From: a bacterium
Lineage (GTDB): Bacteria; Bacillota_I; Bacilli_A; RF39; UBA660
Length of the DNA stretch: 8,612 nucleotides
Direction: 5' to 3'
NCBI GenBank assembly: GCA_029007685.1
Contig: JAQXIG010000078.1
Coordinates: 1-8,612, forward strand
Shown: piece after piece, positions 1 to 6,511 of the stretch
How positions within the stretch are numbered: position 1 is the stretch's first letter
Layout of the letters: each line of letters starts with the position of its first letter
Translations under genes and position numbers: made by a program
Notes under the pieces: generated by a model
Database searches by the model: none
What the model was told of the DNA's origin: nothing
Seen by the model: only the letters and a program-made list of their open reading frames with translations

Positions 1-356
1 AAAATAAAGAAATGTTGTCTTATATGAAAGAAAAACTAACCGATATTGAAATAAAGTTTACTAATCGTTTAAAAAATCATCCTGTTTGTCTAACATCAGA
101 AGGTCCTATTTCCTTAGAAATGGAAAAAGTAATCAATGCTATGCCAACCGATGAAAAAATAAAAGCAAAGACCGTAATGGAAATTAATATCAATCATCCA
201 ATCGCTACTAAGTTAAAAGAATTATATAAAAAAGATAAAGATCAATTGGAAAAATATACCAAAGTATTATATGCACAAGCGCGATTAATCGAAGGATTAT
301 CTATCGAAAATCCAACTGAAATTAGTAATTTAATGTGTGAGATTATGACCAAATAA
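1..356 (+). CDS. htpG: Chaperone protein HtpG (Hsp90), C-terminal fragment
   Basis: This is the 3' end of an Hsp90-family chaperone gene that enters from the left edge; the reading frame (codons from base 3) is open from the first bases, so the ATG at 12 is internal and not a start. About 117 residues are visible. The sequence LKNHPVCLTSEGPISLEMEK, then the stretch around KTVMEININHP, the charged KELYKKDKDQLEKY helix and the ending ARLIEGLSIENPTE match the C-terminal dimerisation domain of bacterial HtpG. HtpG is a cytosolic ATP-dependent chaperone dimer; the ATPase and middle domains lie outside the window. The gene ends in TAA, which overlaps the ascending arm of a terminator hairpin, so it is the last gene of its transcript and converges on the minus-strand SpoIID-like gene. 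Family identification is firm; the symbol rests on family match only. Confidence 0.93.
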   Translation, partial: NKEMLSYMKEKLTDIEIKFTNRLKNHPVCLTSEGPISLEMEKVINAMPTDEKIKAKTVMEININHPIATKLKELYKKDKDQLEKYTKVLYAQARLIEGLSIENPTEISNLMCEIMTK

Positions 357-377
357 AAAGTTCATTCCGAACTTTTT
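355..377. terminator. Bidirectional intrinsic terminator between htpG and the SpoIID-like gene
   Basis: A perfect 9-bp inverted repeat, AAAAAGTTC (355-363) and GAACTTTTT (369-377), encloses the 5-base loop ATTCC. The stem is A-rich on its 5' side and T-rich on its 3' side and is followed on the plus strand by ATTTATTTTTTT, so it can terminate htpG. It reads the same way on the minus strand, where it overlaps the stop codon of the SpoIID-like gene, although the T run there is shorter. Its position between two converging genes fits a shared terminator. Confidence 0.8.
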
Positions 378-1455
378 ATTTATTTTTTTGAATATAGGTA
401 TTAGGATAATAGTGTTCTAAAATTTGGCGATAATGATATCCAGCTTTGGCCATGCCCTCCGCCCCGTATTTAGAAAGACCCAAACCATGACCATGTCCAC
501 GAGTTGTAAAAGTAGTATAATCATCTTCAATACTAACACTAAAATCGTTAGAATCAAGACCTAATCTTCGGGCTAAAATCAGACCATCAAAAACTTTGTC
601 ATCAAACTTTACATATTGTACTCGATGACCAATCGTACGAATTAAAATTTCAACCCTCGTATCCTTTGTAACTTTCATATCCAGTAAATTAGAAAGATAA
701 GAATTAGGAACAACTCTTCTACTTACATAACCATGATCTAAATCCCAATCACTATCGACACTAATCAAATAAGGATAAGCAAGTTTTAACACATTACGTG
801 AGTCCTCTGTTTTACCATTGCTAGCCAAGTGGTAATAAGCATCAATATAATCTCCCTCAAACATCAATACTTCATTTTTGGTTTCCCAAATAGCTTTCAA
901 TACTTTTTGCTCATACTCGTTAAAAGAACTTCCCCAAATTTCTTTTAAATATCGACGATCTCTAAAAATTTGAGTTGCATTATAATCCCTTATTTTAAGT
1001 CCTTTACTCATTCGTTTGACTGCATATGTTCTCGCAATAACGGCCTGTGCCTTTAACGCTTCTTCATGAAAAACAGCTGGCATTTCCCCGCTCACTACCC
1101 CAAATACATAATCTTCCAATTTAAGTCTTTCAATAATTCCCGTACTATGAGCCAAATCCACGAACTTCCCAATTCTCTCATGATCCAAAACTTCCACTAG
1201 CTCATCACGAATAGCATCATAATCATTAAGATAGATAGTAGCTATAACAATATCTTGAACAACGATAGATACTTTATTACCGTGAAAAGGAATATTTCGA
1301 TTTTTAAGATAATGATAAATTTTACGATAAAAATTAAGATCGTACTGATAAACATTTGAAACAAAAAAATCATTAGAAAAATCTTGCATGGGATTAAGAT
1401 ATAAATAAAGTCTTTCTTCATCACTACTCGTAACAATCATATATTTATAAAACAT
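376..1455 (-). CDS. SpoIID/LytB-domain protein (putative peptidoglycan lytic transglycosylase or amidase enhancer-like)
   Basis: A 359-residue protein of the SpoIID/LytB family. Residues about 112-350 carry the family's landmarks: EDYVFGVVSGEMP (114-126, with Glu124 at the position of the family's catalytic Glu), EALKAQAVIARTYAV (132-146), YYHLASNGKTEDS (207-219) and the C-terminal GHGHGLGLSKYGAEGMA (320-336), then YYPNT. SpoIID proteins cleave glycan strands stripped of stem peptides, during engulfment in spore formers; related LytB/SpoIID-like proteins occur in non-spore-formers. Two things are unusual. The N-terminal 110 residues have no hydrophobic signal or anchor and look like an extra soluble domain. 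The whole protein also contains no cysteine, so a Cys-based metal site as reported for a clostridial SpoIID cannot exist. The start is supported by TTAGGTGATATT directly before ATG. It lies 64 bases downstream of the phospholipase-like gene and is probably co-transcribed with it. The family is sure; a role in sporulation is not. Confidence 0.88.
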   Translation of the reverse strand: MFYKYMIVTSSDEERLYLYLNPMQDFSNDFFVSNVYQYDLNFYRKIYHYLKNRNIPFHGNKVSIVVQDIVIATIYLNDYDAIRDELVEVLDHERIGKFVDLAHSTGIIERLKLEDYVFGVVSGEMPAVFHEEALKAQAVIARTYAVKRMSKGLKIRDYNATQIFRDRRYLKEIWGSSFNEYEQKVLKAIWETKNEVLMFEGDYIDAYYHLASNGKTEDSRNVLKLAYPYLISVDSDWDLDHGYVSRRVVPNSYLSNLLDMKVTKDTRVEILIRTIGHRVQYVKFDDKVFDGLILARRLGLDSNDFSVSIEDDYTTFTTRGHGHGLGLSKYGAEGMAKAGYHYRQILEHYYPNTYIQKNK

Positions 1456-1519
1456 AATATCACCTAATCATATTATGGCGAGAATACTGATATTTCATAC
1501 ATATAAGCCAAAAGAAAAA

Positions 1520-2500
1520 CTAAAACTCAAAATGTCTTAGTTCCCTTTTTTTATCACAATCTCTGCCAGTAACATAATTTAAATTTGCAATGACTTTTTT
1601 CAAATTGATTTTCTTATCGTAATAAAAAAATTGATTGATTTCTTGAATCATTTTGACCGTTTTATACAAGCTTTTTGTATAAAGATCTAATAAAGAAGCC
1701 CTGCTACGAATCCTTTTATCAGTAGGATTATACCATATTTTATGATCTAAATTTAAATATTCCAGTTTTCCTCGCATCTTAATATGATAAGAAAGAGATA
1801 TCTTTCGTAGTAGTGATAACGGACAAAGAAAATCAATAACACAATATCCCATTTTTTTTAGTCCCCAAGGATCATATCGAAATATTCGAAAAAACAACTT
1901 CATTTGTTGGATCGACTTTAAATAATAATTATGAAAATTTGAAATTCCAAATACTTCTCGATAAGTAAAATCCATAACTTCAATTAGTTTAGAATCTAAA
2001 TCCTTTACATTAAAACAATACTGATGAACCTTAAAACGATGAGGAATAATTCCTTCTTTTAATCGAATTAAATAATTATCAAAATAAGCCTCTAAATCAG
2101 CATGTTTGTGATTGTATTTATAAGTAGAACGATCTTCTTTTTTATATTCCCCTGTTTTATAAATAACGTAAGGATGTATTGTCGAATCCAAAACATAATG
2201 AGAAAGCATCCCATATAAAAAAGCAATGATTTCAGGATCATACTGATAATGATTATACTTAATATAATTAATCAAAGTAGAAAAAAATTCATAAACCTTA
2301 TTTTGATGAAAGTAAGAACCAAACGCTCGAACTTTTTTTCCTTTTTTGAAATTAGTAATATTATAAAAAAACAAAACATCCATATTTTGAGCAGCAACCT
2401 TTAATAGTTCCTTCTGATTTATCAATAACTCTTTACTTTTAATTCCTAATCTATCATAAACATCCATGATAAAATAAGCATGAGTAATAGAACTAGCCAT
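1520..2500 (-). CDS. Zinc-dependent phospholipase C family protein (Zn_dep_PLPC-like)
   Basis: A 326-residue protein resembling the zinc-dependent phospholipase C/S1-P1-nuclease fold as found in uncharacterised Firmicutes proteins. The metal-ligand pattern is present: His7 in SSITHAYF, Asp41 in AQNMDVLFF, His65 in GSYFHQNK, then LYGMLSHYVLDSTIHPY with His101, Asp105 and His109, and NHKHADLEAYFDNYL (130-144) with further His and acidic candidates. Secreted clostridial alpha-toxins carry a signal peptide and a C-terminal lipid-binding domain; this protein starts at the first ligand helix with no signal peptide and has a basic, aromatic C-terminal half (about 145-326) I cannot assign. It is therefore probably cytosolic, with unknown substrate. 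The ATG is preceded by GGATGTGATTAT as a plausible ribosome site and lies about 20 bases from an extended -10 promoter. It is the first gene of a minus-strand pair with the SpoIID-like gene. It should not be read as a toxin. Confidence 0.75.
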   Translation of the reverse strand: MASSITHAYFIMDVYDRLGIKSKELLINQKELLKVAAQNMDVLFFYNITNFKKGKKVRAFGSYFHQNKVYEFFSTLINYIKYNHYQYDPEIIAFLYGMLSHYVLDSTIHPYVIYKTGEYKKEDRSTYKYNHKHADLEAYFDNYLIRLKEGIIPHRFKVHQYCFNVKDLDSKLIEVMDFTYREVFGISNFHNYYLKSIQQMKLFFRIFRYDPWGLKKMGYCVIDFLCPLSLLRKISLSYHIKMRGKLEYLNLDHKIWYNPTDKRIRSRASLLDLYTKSLYKTVKMIQEINQFFYYDKKINLKKVIANLNYVTGRDCDKKRELRHFEF

Positions 2501-2518
2501 ATAATCACATCCATAAAA

Positions 2519-2527
2519 AGTATATCA
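2519..2527 (-). promoter_or_regulatory. Extended -10 promoter for the minus-strand phospholipase-like/SpoIID-like pair
   Basis: On the minus strand the sequence TATGATATACT contains a TGn extended -10 followed by TATACT (plus-strand 2519-2524). No good -35 hexamer is present; an A/T tract lies upstream instead. The predicted start of transcription, near 2512, leaves a leader of only about 12 bases before the ATG at 2500. It mirrors the plus-strand promoter at 2635-2643. Confidence 0.5.
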
Positions 2528-2554
2528 TATTTTAAGAAAGAAAAAAACAAAGTA

Positions 2555-2586
2555 ATTGTTAGCTAGAAAAATTGTTAGCTAGAAAA
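2555..2586. repeat. Two tandem 16-bp repeats between divergent promoters
   Basis: The unit ATTGTTAGCTAGAAAA occurs twice in perfect head-to-tail tandem (2555-2570 and 2571-2586). Each unit contains the palindromic core TAGCTA, and the centre-to-centre distance of 16 bp puts the two cores about one and a half helical turns apart. The pair sits between the minus-strand promoter (2519-2527) and the plus-strand promoter (2635-2643). This placement suits an operator for a dimeric regulator, or a short repeat tract in a non-coding RNA; the sequence alone does not decide between them. Confidence 0.75.
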
Positions 2587-2634
2587 AACACAAAAACTTT
2601 TCATGACTTTTTCATATATTTTACACAATTACTA

Positions 2635-2643
2635 TGATATAAT
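2635..2643 (+). promoter_or_regulatory. Extended -10 promoter for the Abi_2-htrA operon
   Basis: TATGATATAAT includes TGn at 2635-2637 and a perfect TATAAT at 2638-2643. There is no convincing -35 element at 17 bp (TATATT). Transcription would start near 2650, at the edge of the ribosome site AGGTG (2651-2655), giving an unusually short leader of about 13 bases. The same extended form appears at three other places in the window. Confidence 0.6.
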
Positions 2644-2662
2644 TTAAAATAGGTGATATAGG

Positions 2663-3613
2663 ATGGCTATGAACAAAGATTTTAAAACGCTAGAAGAGCA
2701 GATCATAATTCTAGAATATAAAGGTCTAAAAATAGAAGATAAAGAATTTGTAAAAAAAGTATTACTACGTGAAAATTACTTTTTTCTAAATGGTTATCGT
2801 CATCTATTTTTAAAATCCAACAACGATCGACATTTCATAGAAGGAACTACCTTTGAAGAAATATATAGCCTGTTTCTATTTGATAGACAGTTTAGAAATA
2901 TTCTATTTAAAAATCTATTAATCATCGAAAACAATATGAAGTCGATTATTTCATATCAGCTATCGCATAAATATGGATATAAAGAAAGTGACTACTTAAA
3001 AACCAAAAATTTTACAAGTCAATCGAATAAACAAAGACAAATTAATGATTTAATCAAAAAGATGAAAAGACAAGTAAGAATCAATGCTCCACAACACGCT
3101 GCTACGATGCACTATGTAAACAATTATGGTTATATTCCATTGTGGGTCTTAGTAAAAGTACTATCATTTGGTATAGTAAGTGAATTATTTTCCATATTAA
3201 AAAGAGATGACCAGATTGATATTGCCAACATGTATGAATTAAAAGTAGATGCTTTAATCAACTACCTACCAATCCTAGCTAACTATAGAAATTTATGTGC
3301 TCACGAAGATATTGTGTTTGAAAATAAAACACAACGTGAATTAGAAGACACCTTATATCATAAAATGCTTAACATTAATAAAGTAGATGATGAATATGTA
3401 TATGGAAAAAGAGACTTATTTGCTTTAGTTATCATTATTAAGCAGATGCTAAAACCCAATGAATTTAAAAATATGGTAGAAGAAATTGATCGCGCTTTAA
3501 TGAATCTAGAATACAACTTAAATACGATAACCATTGTAAAAGTATTAGATCGAATGGGATTTCCAGAAAATTGGAAAGAATTAGCAAATATTACAAAGAG
3601 GGTGGAAGAATGA
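2663..3613 (+). CDS. Abi_2 family (AbiD/AbiF-type) abortive-infection HEPN protein
   Basis: A 316-residue soluble protein of the Abi_2 family. Landmarks in order are the N-terminal helix LEEQIIILEYKGLKI, FFLNGYRHLF (40-49), the family signature TFEEIYSLFLFDRQFRNILF (63-82), IENNMKSIISYQLSHKYG, IPLWVLVKVLSFGIVSELFS (158-177) and NYRNLCAHE (207-215). The last contains Arg209 and His214 in the RxxxxH arrangement of HEPN ribonucleases. Proteins of this family abort phage infection or act as RNA-cleaving toxins, and AbiF-type members have been linked to non-coding RNA antitoxins and to the ancestry of Cas13; no such RNA is obvious here. The ATG at 2663 follows AGGTG by 7 bases; a second ATG at 2669 is possible. 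Its TGA overlaps the htrA start. Base composition matches the neighbours. The family call is strong; activity as a toxin is inferred. Confidence 0.88.
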   Translation: MAMNKDFKTLEEQIIILEYKGLKIEDKEFVKKVLLRENYFFLNGYRHLFLKSNNDRHFIEGTTFEEIYSLFLFDRQFRNILFKNLLIIENNMKSIISYQLSHKYGYKESDYLKTKNFTSQSNKQRQINDLIKKMKRQVRINAPQHAATMHYVNNYGYIPLWVLVKVLSFGIVSELFSILKRDDQIDIANMYELKVDALINYLPILANYRNLCAHEDIVFENKTQRELEDTLYHKMLNINKVDDEYVYGKRDLFALVIIIKQMLKPNEFKNMVEEIDRALMNLEYNLNTITIVKVLDRMGFPENWKELANITKRVEE

Positions 3614-4734
3614 GAGGAAAAATAGTTAATAGTATCGTAATTTTATTAACATTAACATTAGCCTTTATATTAGGTGGTGGATTTACCTACTATCTGGTAA
3701 AAGATCAATTAAATATAAAAACAGAAACAACCAAAAGTACTAGAGAAACAATAGGGGTGATTAAATGTGATTCTGACATCAGTATCGATGAAACTGGAAT
3801 TTCAACTGCCGTGGGAGAAATTTATGATGCAACCGTAACCTTACAAAATTACCAACGAGAAAAATTAAACTCTACTGGTAGTGGTTTTGTTTATAAAAAA
3901 GACAACCAATATGGTTATATCTTAACGAATCATCATGTAGTAGAAGGTAGTGATAAATTGATCGTTACCATGTCAAATGATGATCAAATAGAAGGAGAAG
4001 TTCTTGGAAGTGACGCCTATTTAGATCTAGCAGTAGTTCGTATTGATGTTGAATATGTAAAACAAGTAGCCAAAATTGGTACAAGTAGTGAGTCGAATGT
4101 GGGAGATACCGTATTTACTGTTGGGTCTCCAGTAGGATACCAATATCGCGGTTCAGTTACGAGAGGAACATTATCAGGCAAAAACCGTATGGTAACTGTG
4201 AGTGTCAATTCGACCAGTGATTGGGTGATGAATGTTCTCCAAATTGATGCTGCTATTAATCCAGGAAATAGTGGTGGTCCTTTATTAAATGTAAATGGTG
4301 AAGTAATCGGAATTAATTCTCTAAAATTAGTGGAAGATGAAATTGAAGGTATGGGTTTTGCAATCCCGATGGAATATGCAATGAAATTTATCGATGAATT
4401 AGAAAATGGTAAAGAAATTGAACGACCATTGATTGGGATTAATATGTTAAATGTAACGGATATTTATAGATTGTATCAATATAATATCATAATTGATCCG
4501 AGTATAGAATCTGGAGTAGTTGTTGTTGGTGTAGTAGAAAACAGTAGCGCAGCGCAAGCTGGTTTACAGAAAGGAGATATTATCACAGGAATTGGTGGTA
4601 AAGAAGTAACCAATGCAGCTTATTTAAAATACTTATTGTATCAATACGAAGTAGGAGATACCATTCAGTTAACCTATATCAGAGATAAAAAAGAAAAAAA
4701 AGTAAGTATCACTTTGACAAAAATGGAAAACTAA
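3610..4734 (+). CDS. htrA: Membrane-anchored HtrA/DegP-like serine protease with one PDZ domain
   Basis: A 374-residue S1C-family protease. Residues 5-30 form one hydrophobic helix after MRGK, predicting N-in/C-out topology with the catalytic part outside the membrane. The trypsin-like domain (about 65-265) has the triad His109 (LTNHHVVEG), Asp139 (YLDLAVV) and Ser221 (NPGNSGGPLL). A PDZ domain follows (about 272-370; SGVVVVGVVENSSAAQAGL, then KGDIITGIGG). HtrA proteases degrade or refold damaged envelope proteins, with PDZ domains sensing exposed tails. The ATG at 3610 is chosen over an in-frame ATG at 3571 because it has GAGGGTGG 4-5 bases upstream, overlaps the preceding stop as ATGA, and puts the membrane helix at the very N-terminus; the 3571 start would add 13 residues read from within the Abi_2 gene. 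Translational coupling to Abi_2 is likely. There is no CssRS-type regulator nearby. The family is certain; the symbol is generic. Confidence 0.93.
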   Translation: MRGKIVNSIVILLTLTLAFILGGGFTYYLVKDQLNIKTETTKSTRETIGVIKCDSDISIDETGISTAVGEIYDATVTLQNYQREKLNSTGSGFVYKKDNQYGYILTNHHVVEGSDKLIVTMSNDDQIEGEVLGSDAYLDLAVVRIDVEYVKQVAKIGTSSESNVGDTVFTVGSPVGYQYRGSVTRGTLSGKNRMVTVSVNSTSDWVMNVLQIDAAINPGNSGGPLLNVNGEVIGINSLKLVEDEIEGMGFAIPMEYAMKFIDELENGKEIERPLIGINMLNVTDIYRLYQYNIIIDPSIESGVVVVGVVENSSAAQAGLQKGDIITGIGGKEVTNAAYLKYLLYQYEVGDTIQLTYIRDKKEKKVSITLTKMEN

Positions 4735-4738
4735 AAAT

Positions 4739-4777
4739 TAGGAACTATTTACCATAAGATAGATAGTTCTTTTTTTC
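4739..4777 (+). terminator. Intrinsic terminator after htrA
   Basis: AGGAACTAT (4740-4748) pairs with ATAGTTCTT (4763-4771), including one G-U pair, around a 14-base loop, and the 3' arm runs into TTTTTTT (4770-4776). It begins 5 bases after the htrA stop codon and ends the Abi_2-htrA transcript. Confidence 0.8.
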
Positions 4778-4783
4778 TATTTG

Positions 4784-4792
4784 TGATATAGT
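4784..4792 (+). promoter_or_regulatory. Possible orphan extended -10 promoter
   Basis: TGATATAGT (TGn plus TATAGT) lies 8 bases after the T run of the htrA terminator. It resembles the other extended -10 sites, but no -35 is visible and no coding sequence follows before the insertion sequence at 4941. The stretch 4793-4931 is AT-rich and I see no gene in it. It may once have driven genes now separated by the insertion sequence. Confidence 0.35.
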
Positions 4793-4931
4793 ATAGACAG
4801 TTGGAAAAGTTCTATTCTATAGAAAATAAGTAAAATTAGATGAAAAAGTGATTAAGATGAAAATCTTGATATAAAATCTATTAAAAAAACAAAATGAATA
4901 GAAAAAATGATCTTTGAAAATAGAATGAATG

Positions 4932-4940
4932 AAAAACTAT
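4932..4940. repeat. Target-site duplication, left copy (9 bp)
   Basis: AAAAACTAT immediately precedes the left inverted repeat and is repeated exactly at 6327-6335, just outside the right inverted repeat. A 9-bp direct duplication is a common product of DDE transposition. The sequence is A-rich, so the match alone would be weak; its position exactly against both repeats makes it convincing. Confidence 0.6.
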
Positions 4941-6326
4941 AATCAAAACAAATTAAAGTATAATTTTGAAAAATTTGCTTAACTATAAATATCAATATAT
5001 TGATCACCTAGATGAATGACTTCCATCCATGTATTAAGCATATTAGAAATACCTTTTAATTCATCAACTTCAGCAATTGTTTTCCAATCTAAAGAAGAGT
5101 TAGATCTAAGAAAGCAAAAGCAGATAGAAAAAATCAGGTAGCTATTGGCATGGCCAAGAGAAATAAAACCAACATCGTATTTTAAAGTTCTATTGTGGCG
5201 TTCCATAATTTGTTTTTCACTGCTAAACTCCTGACAAATTTTATCCTGATTTTTAAGTTCGATAACCAGGAATAGTTTAAAAGGTAAAACCTGTTCACTT
5301 CCATACTAAATATCCGATTATCAATAGGATTTCTATCAGAAATAACTCTTAAAAAATTTCGGTAATTCATCATATTTAGAAAGAGTAGAACAAGTAGTTT
5401 TGATAGAAGCAAGAGAATCTCTTTTATCAAAGATTTGATAGGATGTCACTACTTTATTGATAGAATTAAAATAAAAGAAAATATAGTTTATCTTACATAG
5501 TACTTTGATACAAGTTTCATCAATTGCAATCACATCGAAAGATCATGTGGCTAAAATTTGAGTAAAGAATGAATGATAATCGAAATCACTTTACACCATT
5601 TTATAGGAAATATAAACCTCATGAACATCTTTATCTAAAATACAGTTTGATTATAAAAAATACCATAATTAATATGATAAATGATAAATAAGGCATAAAT
5701 CAATGATATATTATCAATAGGCGATTTGATAAATTGCCTATAATCTTTTTAAGAGTTGAGAAATCAGTATGAAAGCTTTCATAGATATAACAAAGTTTGA
5801 TTTTCGGGATACTATTTCTAAAGTTTAGAATCATGAACATTAAGAGAAATCTTATTCTTGAGGTGCAAGAATAATGATGATTTTGGCATTTATAAACATC
5901 AAAATGATTGCTATGATGAAATAGCATTAATTGTTGTTTAGTGAGGACATTTTAAAATACCGTCTTTGTTAGGTCTAGTAGAAAAATATGGGAACAAACT
6001 TTACATTGAAACGGATTTTGTTTAGTAGTATGATTCCAAAGATAATCTCTAGGAGCATTACAGCAGGAAAAATGTACATCGATAGTGATGGATTTTTCAT
6101 GACGATGTTTGATAGGTTTAATGTTATGATCTCTAATAAGTTATGTATACTTCTTATGTTCTAGCCAAACAAAAAGGTTTGATAATAGCAGAATCATCAA
6201 CTTTGATGAATTGGGAAAGAAAAATGATGATTGTCCAAATAAATTTCGTAATTCTATTTAAAAAAGTAATCATAAATGATATAATTTTGGGCATGACATA
6301 TACCTCGATTCTATATTGTTTTGGTC
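4941..6326 (-). mobile_element. Degenerate insertion sequence, about 1386 bp
   Basis: The element is bounded by imperfect terminal inverted repeats: left AATCAAAACAA (4941-4951) and right, read inward on the minus strand, GACCAAAACAA (6326-6316), matching at 9 of 11 positions. The 9-bp direct repeat AAAAACTAT abuts both ends. Inside is a single transposase reading region on the minus strand filling almost the whole length, too damaged to make an enzyme. About 1.4 kb with one 440-codon transposase is a normal size for an insertion sequence. The conserved blocks suggest a DDE (integrase-like fold) family with an N-terminal zinc ribbon; I cannot name the IS family with confidence. The ends are inferred from repeats, not from comparison with an intact copy. 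Confidence 0.72.
4979..6294 (-). pseudogene. Decayed DDE transposase with N-terminal zinc ribbon
   Basis: Pieces of one transposase occur in order on the minus strand in shifting frames. The start is ATG at 6294 with GAGG upstream (MPKIISFMITFLNRITKFIW...), and 46 codons run to a TAA at 6154-6156. A zinc-ribbon-like part follows in another frame (CCNAPRDYLW, FQCKVCSHIF, then DVYKCQNHHYSC), with stops at 6141-6143 and 5952-5954. After a stop at 5700-5702 the frame shifts again (LCLIYHLSY, then LDKDVHEVYISYK), with stops at 5591-5593 and 5543-5545. The DDE core gives AIDETCIKV (first Asp), ISDRNPIDN (second Asp) and MERHNRTLKYD (Glu). The end, NSSLDWKTIAEVDELKGISN and WMEVIHLGDQYI, matches the tail of transposases of this type. 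At least six stops and about four frame changes show long-standing inactivation. The intact length would be roughly 440 residues. Confidence 0.85.
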
Positions 6327-6335
6327 AAAAACTAT
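6327..6335. repeat. Target-site duplication, right copy (9 bp)
   Basis: AAAAACTAT directly follows the right inverted repeat and is identical to 4932-4940. Removing 4941-6335 would join GAATGAATGAAAAACTAT to TATAGATGTATG and recreate the presumed empty site. Confidence 0.6.
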
Positions 6336-6403
6336 TATAGATGTATGTATCGTTTTTTAGTAGATATAAAAGGAGATTCTATATAAAAACATACTAAAGG
6401 TAA

Positions 6404-6511
6404 AGTAAAATATATAGAAAACCATTGATATATAAAGAAAAACAGGTAGATGTGGTAGAAACCCTACACATTACCGACAGTGTAAAGAGGTGTAACTATG
6501 GAAAAATATAA
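6404..6511 (+). other. Coding-like remnant upstream of the TtcA-like gene
   Basis: Between a TAA at 6401-6403 and a TAA at 6509-6511 one frame reads KPLIYKEKQVDVVETLHITD and continues SVKRCNYGKI. Its higher GC and balanced residues look more like protein than the surrounding AT-rich DNA. It has no start codon with a ribosome site, and it ends 12 bases inside the following gene. It may be the tail of a small gene broken by the insertion sequence, or chance; I do not recognise the sequence. Confidence 0.25.
6451..6495 (+). promoter_or_regulatory. Possible structured leader of the TtcA-like gene
   Basis: TGTGGTAG (6451-6458) can pair with CTACACA (6464-6470) as a 7-bp hairpin with one bulged G and a 5-base loop. 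TACAC (6465-6469) can instead pair with GTGTA at 6480-6484 or with the second GTGTA at 6490-6494, which overlaps the ribosome site AGAGGTG (6486-6492). The alternatives exclude one another, as in a translational switch. The stems are short and the reading is tentative. Confidence 0.25.

Noticed and set aside
1456..1519. A SigE-like sporulation promoter before the SpoIID-like gene (CATAATAT element)
   Set aside because: The putative -10 matches only in part and the -35 spacing is too short; read-through from the gene upstream explains expression.
1520..2500. Secreted phospholipase toxin
   Set aside because: No signal peptide and no recognisable C-terminal lipid-binding domain; only the metal-ligand fold is shared.
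2555..2586. Tandem repeats as the start of a CRISPR array
   Set aside because: The two 16-bp units are directly adjacent with no spacers, and there are only two.
3571..3609. An earlier in-frame ATG for HtrA at 3571
   Set aside because: It lacks a ribosome site and would add 13 charged residues read out of frame within the Abi_2 gene; ATG 3610 has the site and the ATGA overlap.
4846..4876. Hairpin AAGATGAAAATCTT as a small RNA or terminator
   Set aside because: Only 5 base pairs, all but one A-T, with no T run; expected by chance in AT-rich DNA.
6143..6340. A 65-codon plus-strand frame beginning MYTSYVLAKQ
   Set aside because: It runs opposite the start of the transposase pseudogene and across the right end of the insertion sequence; no ribosome site or family likeness.
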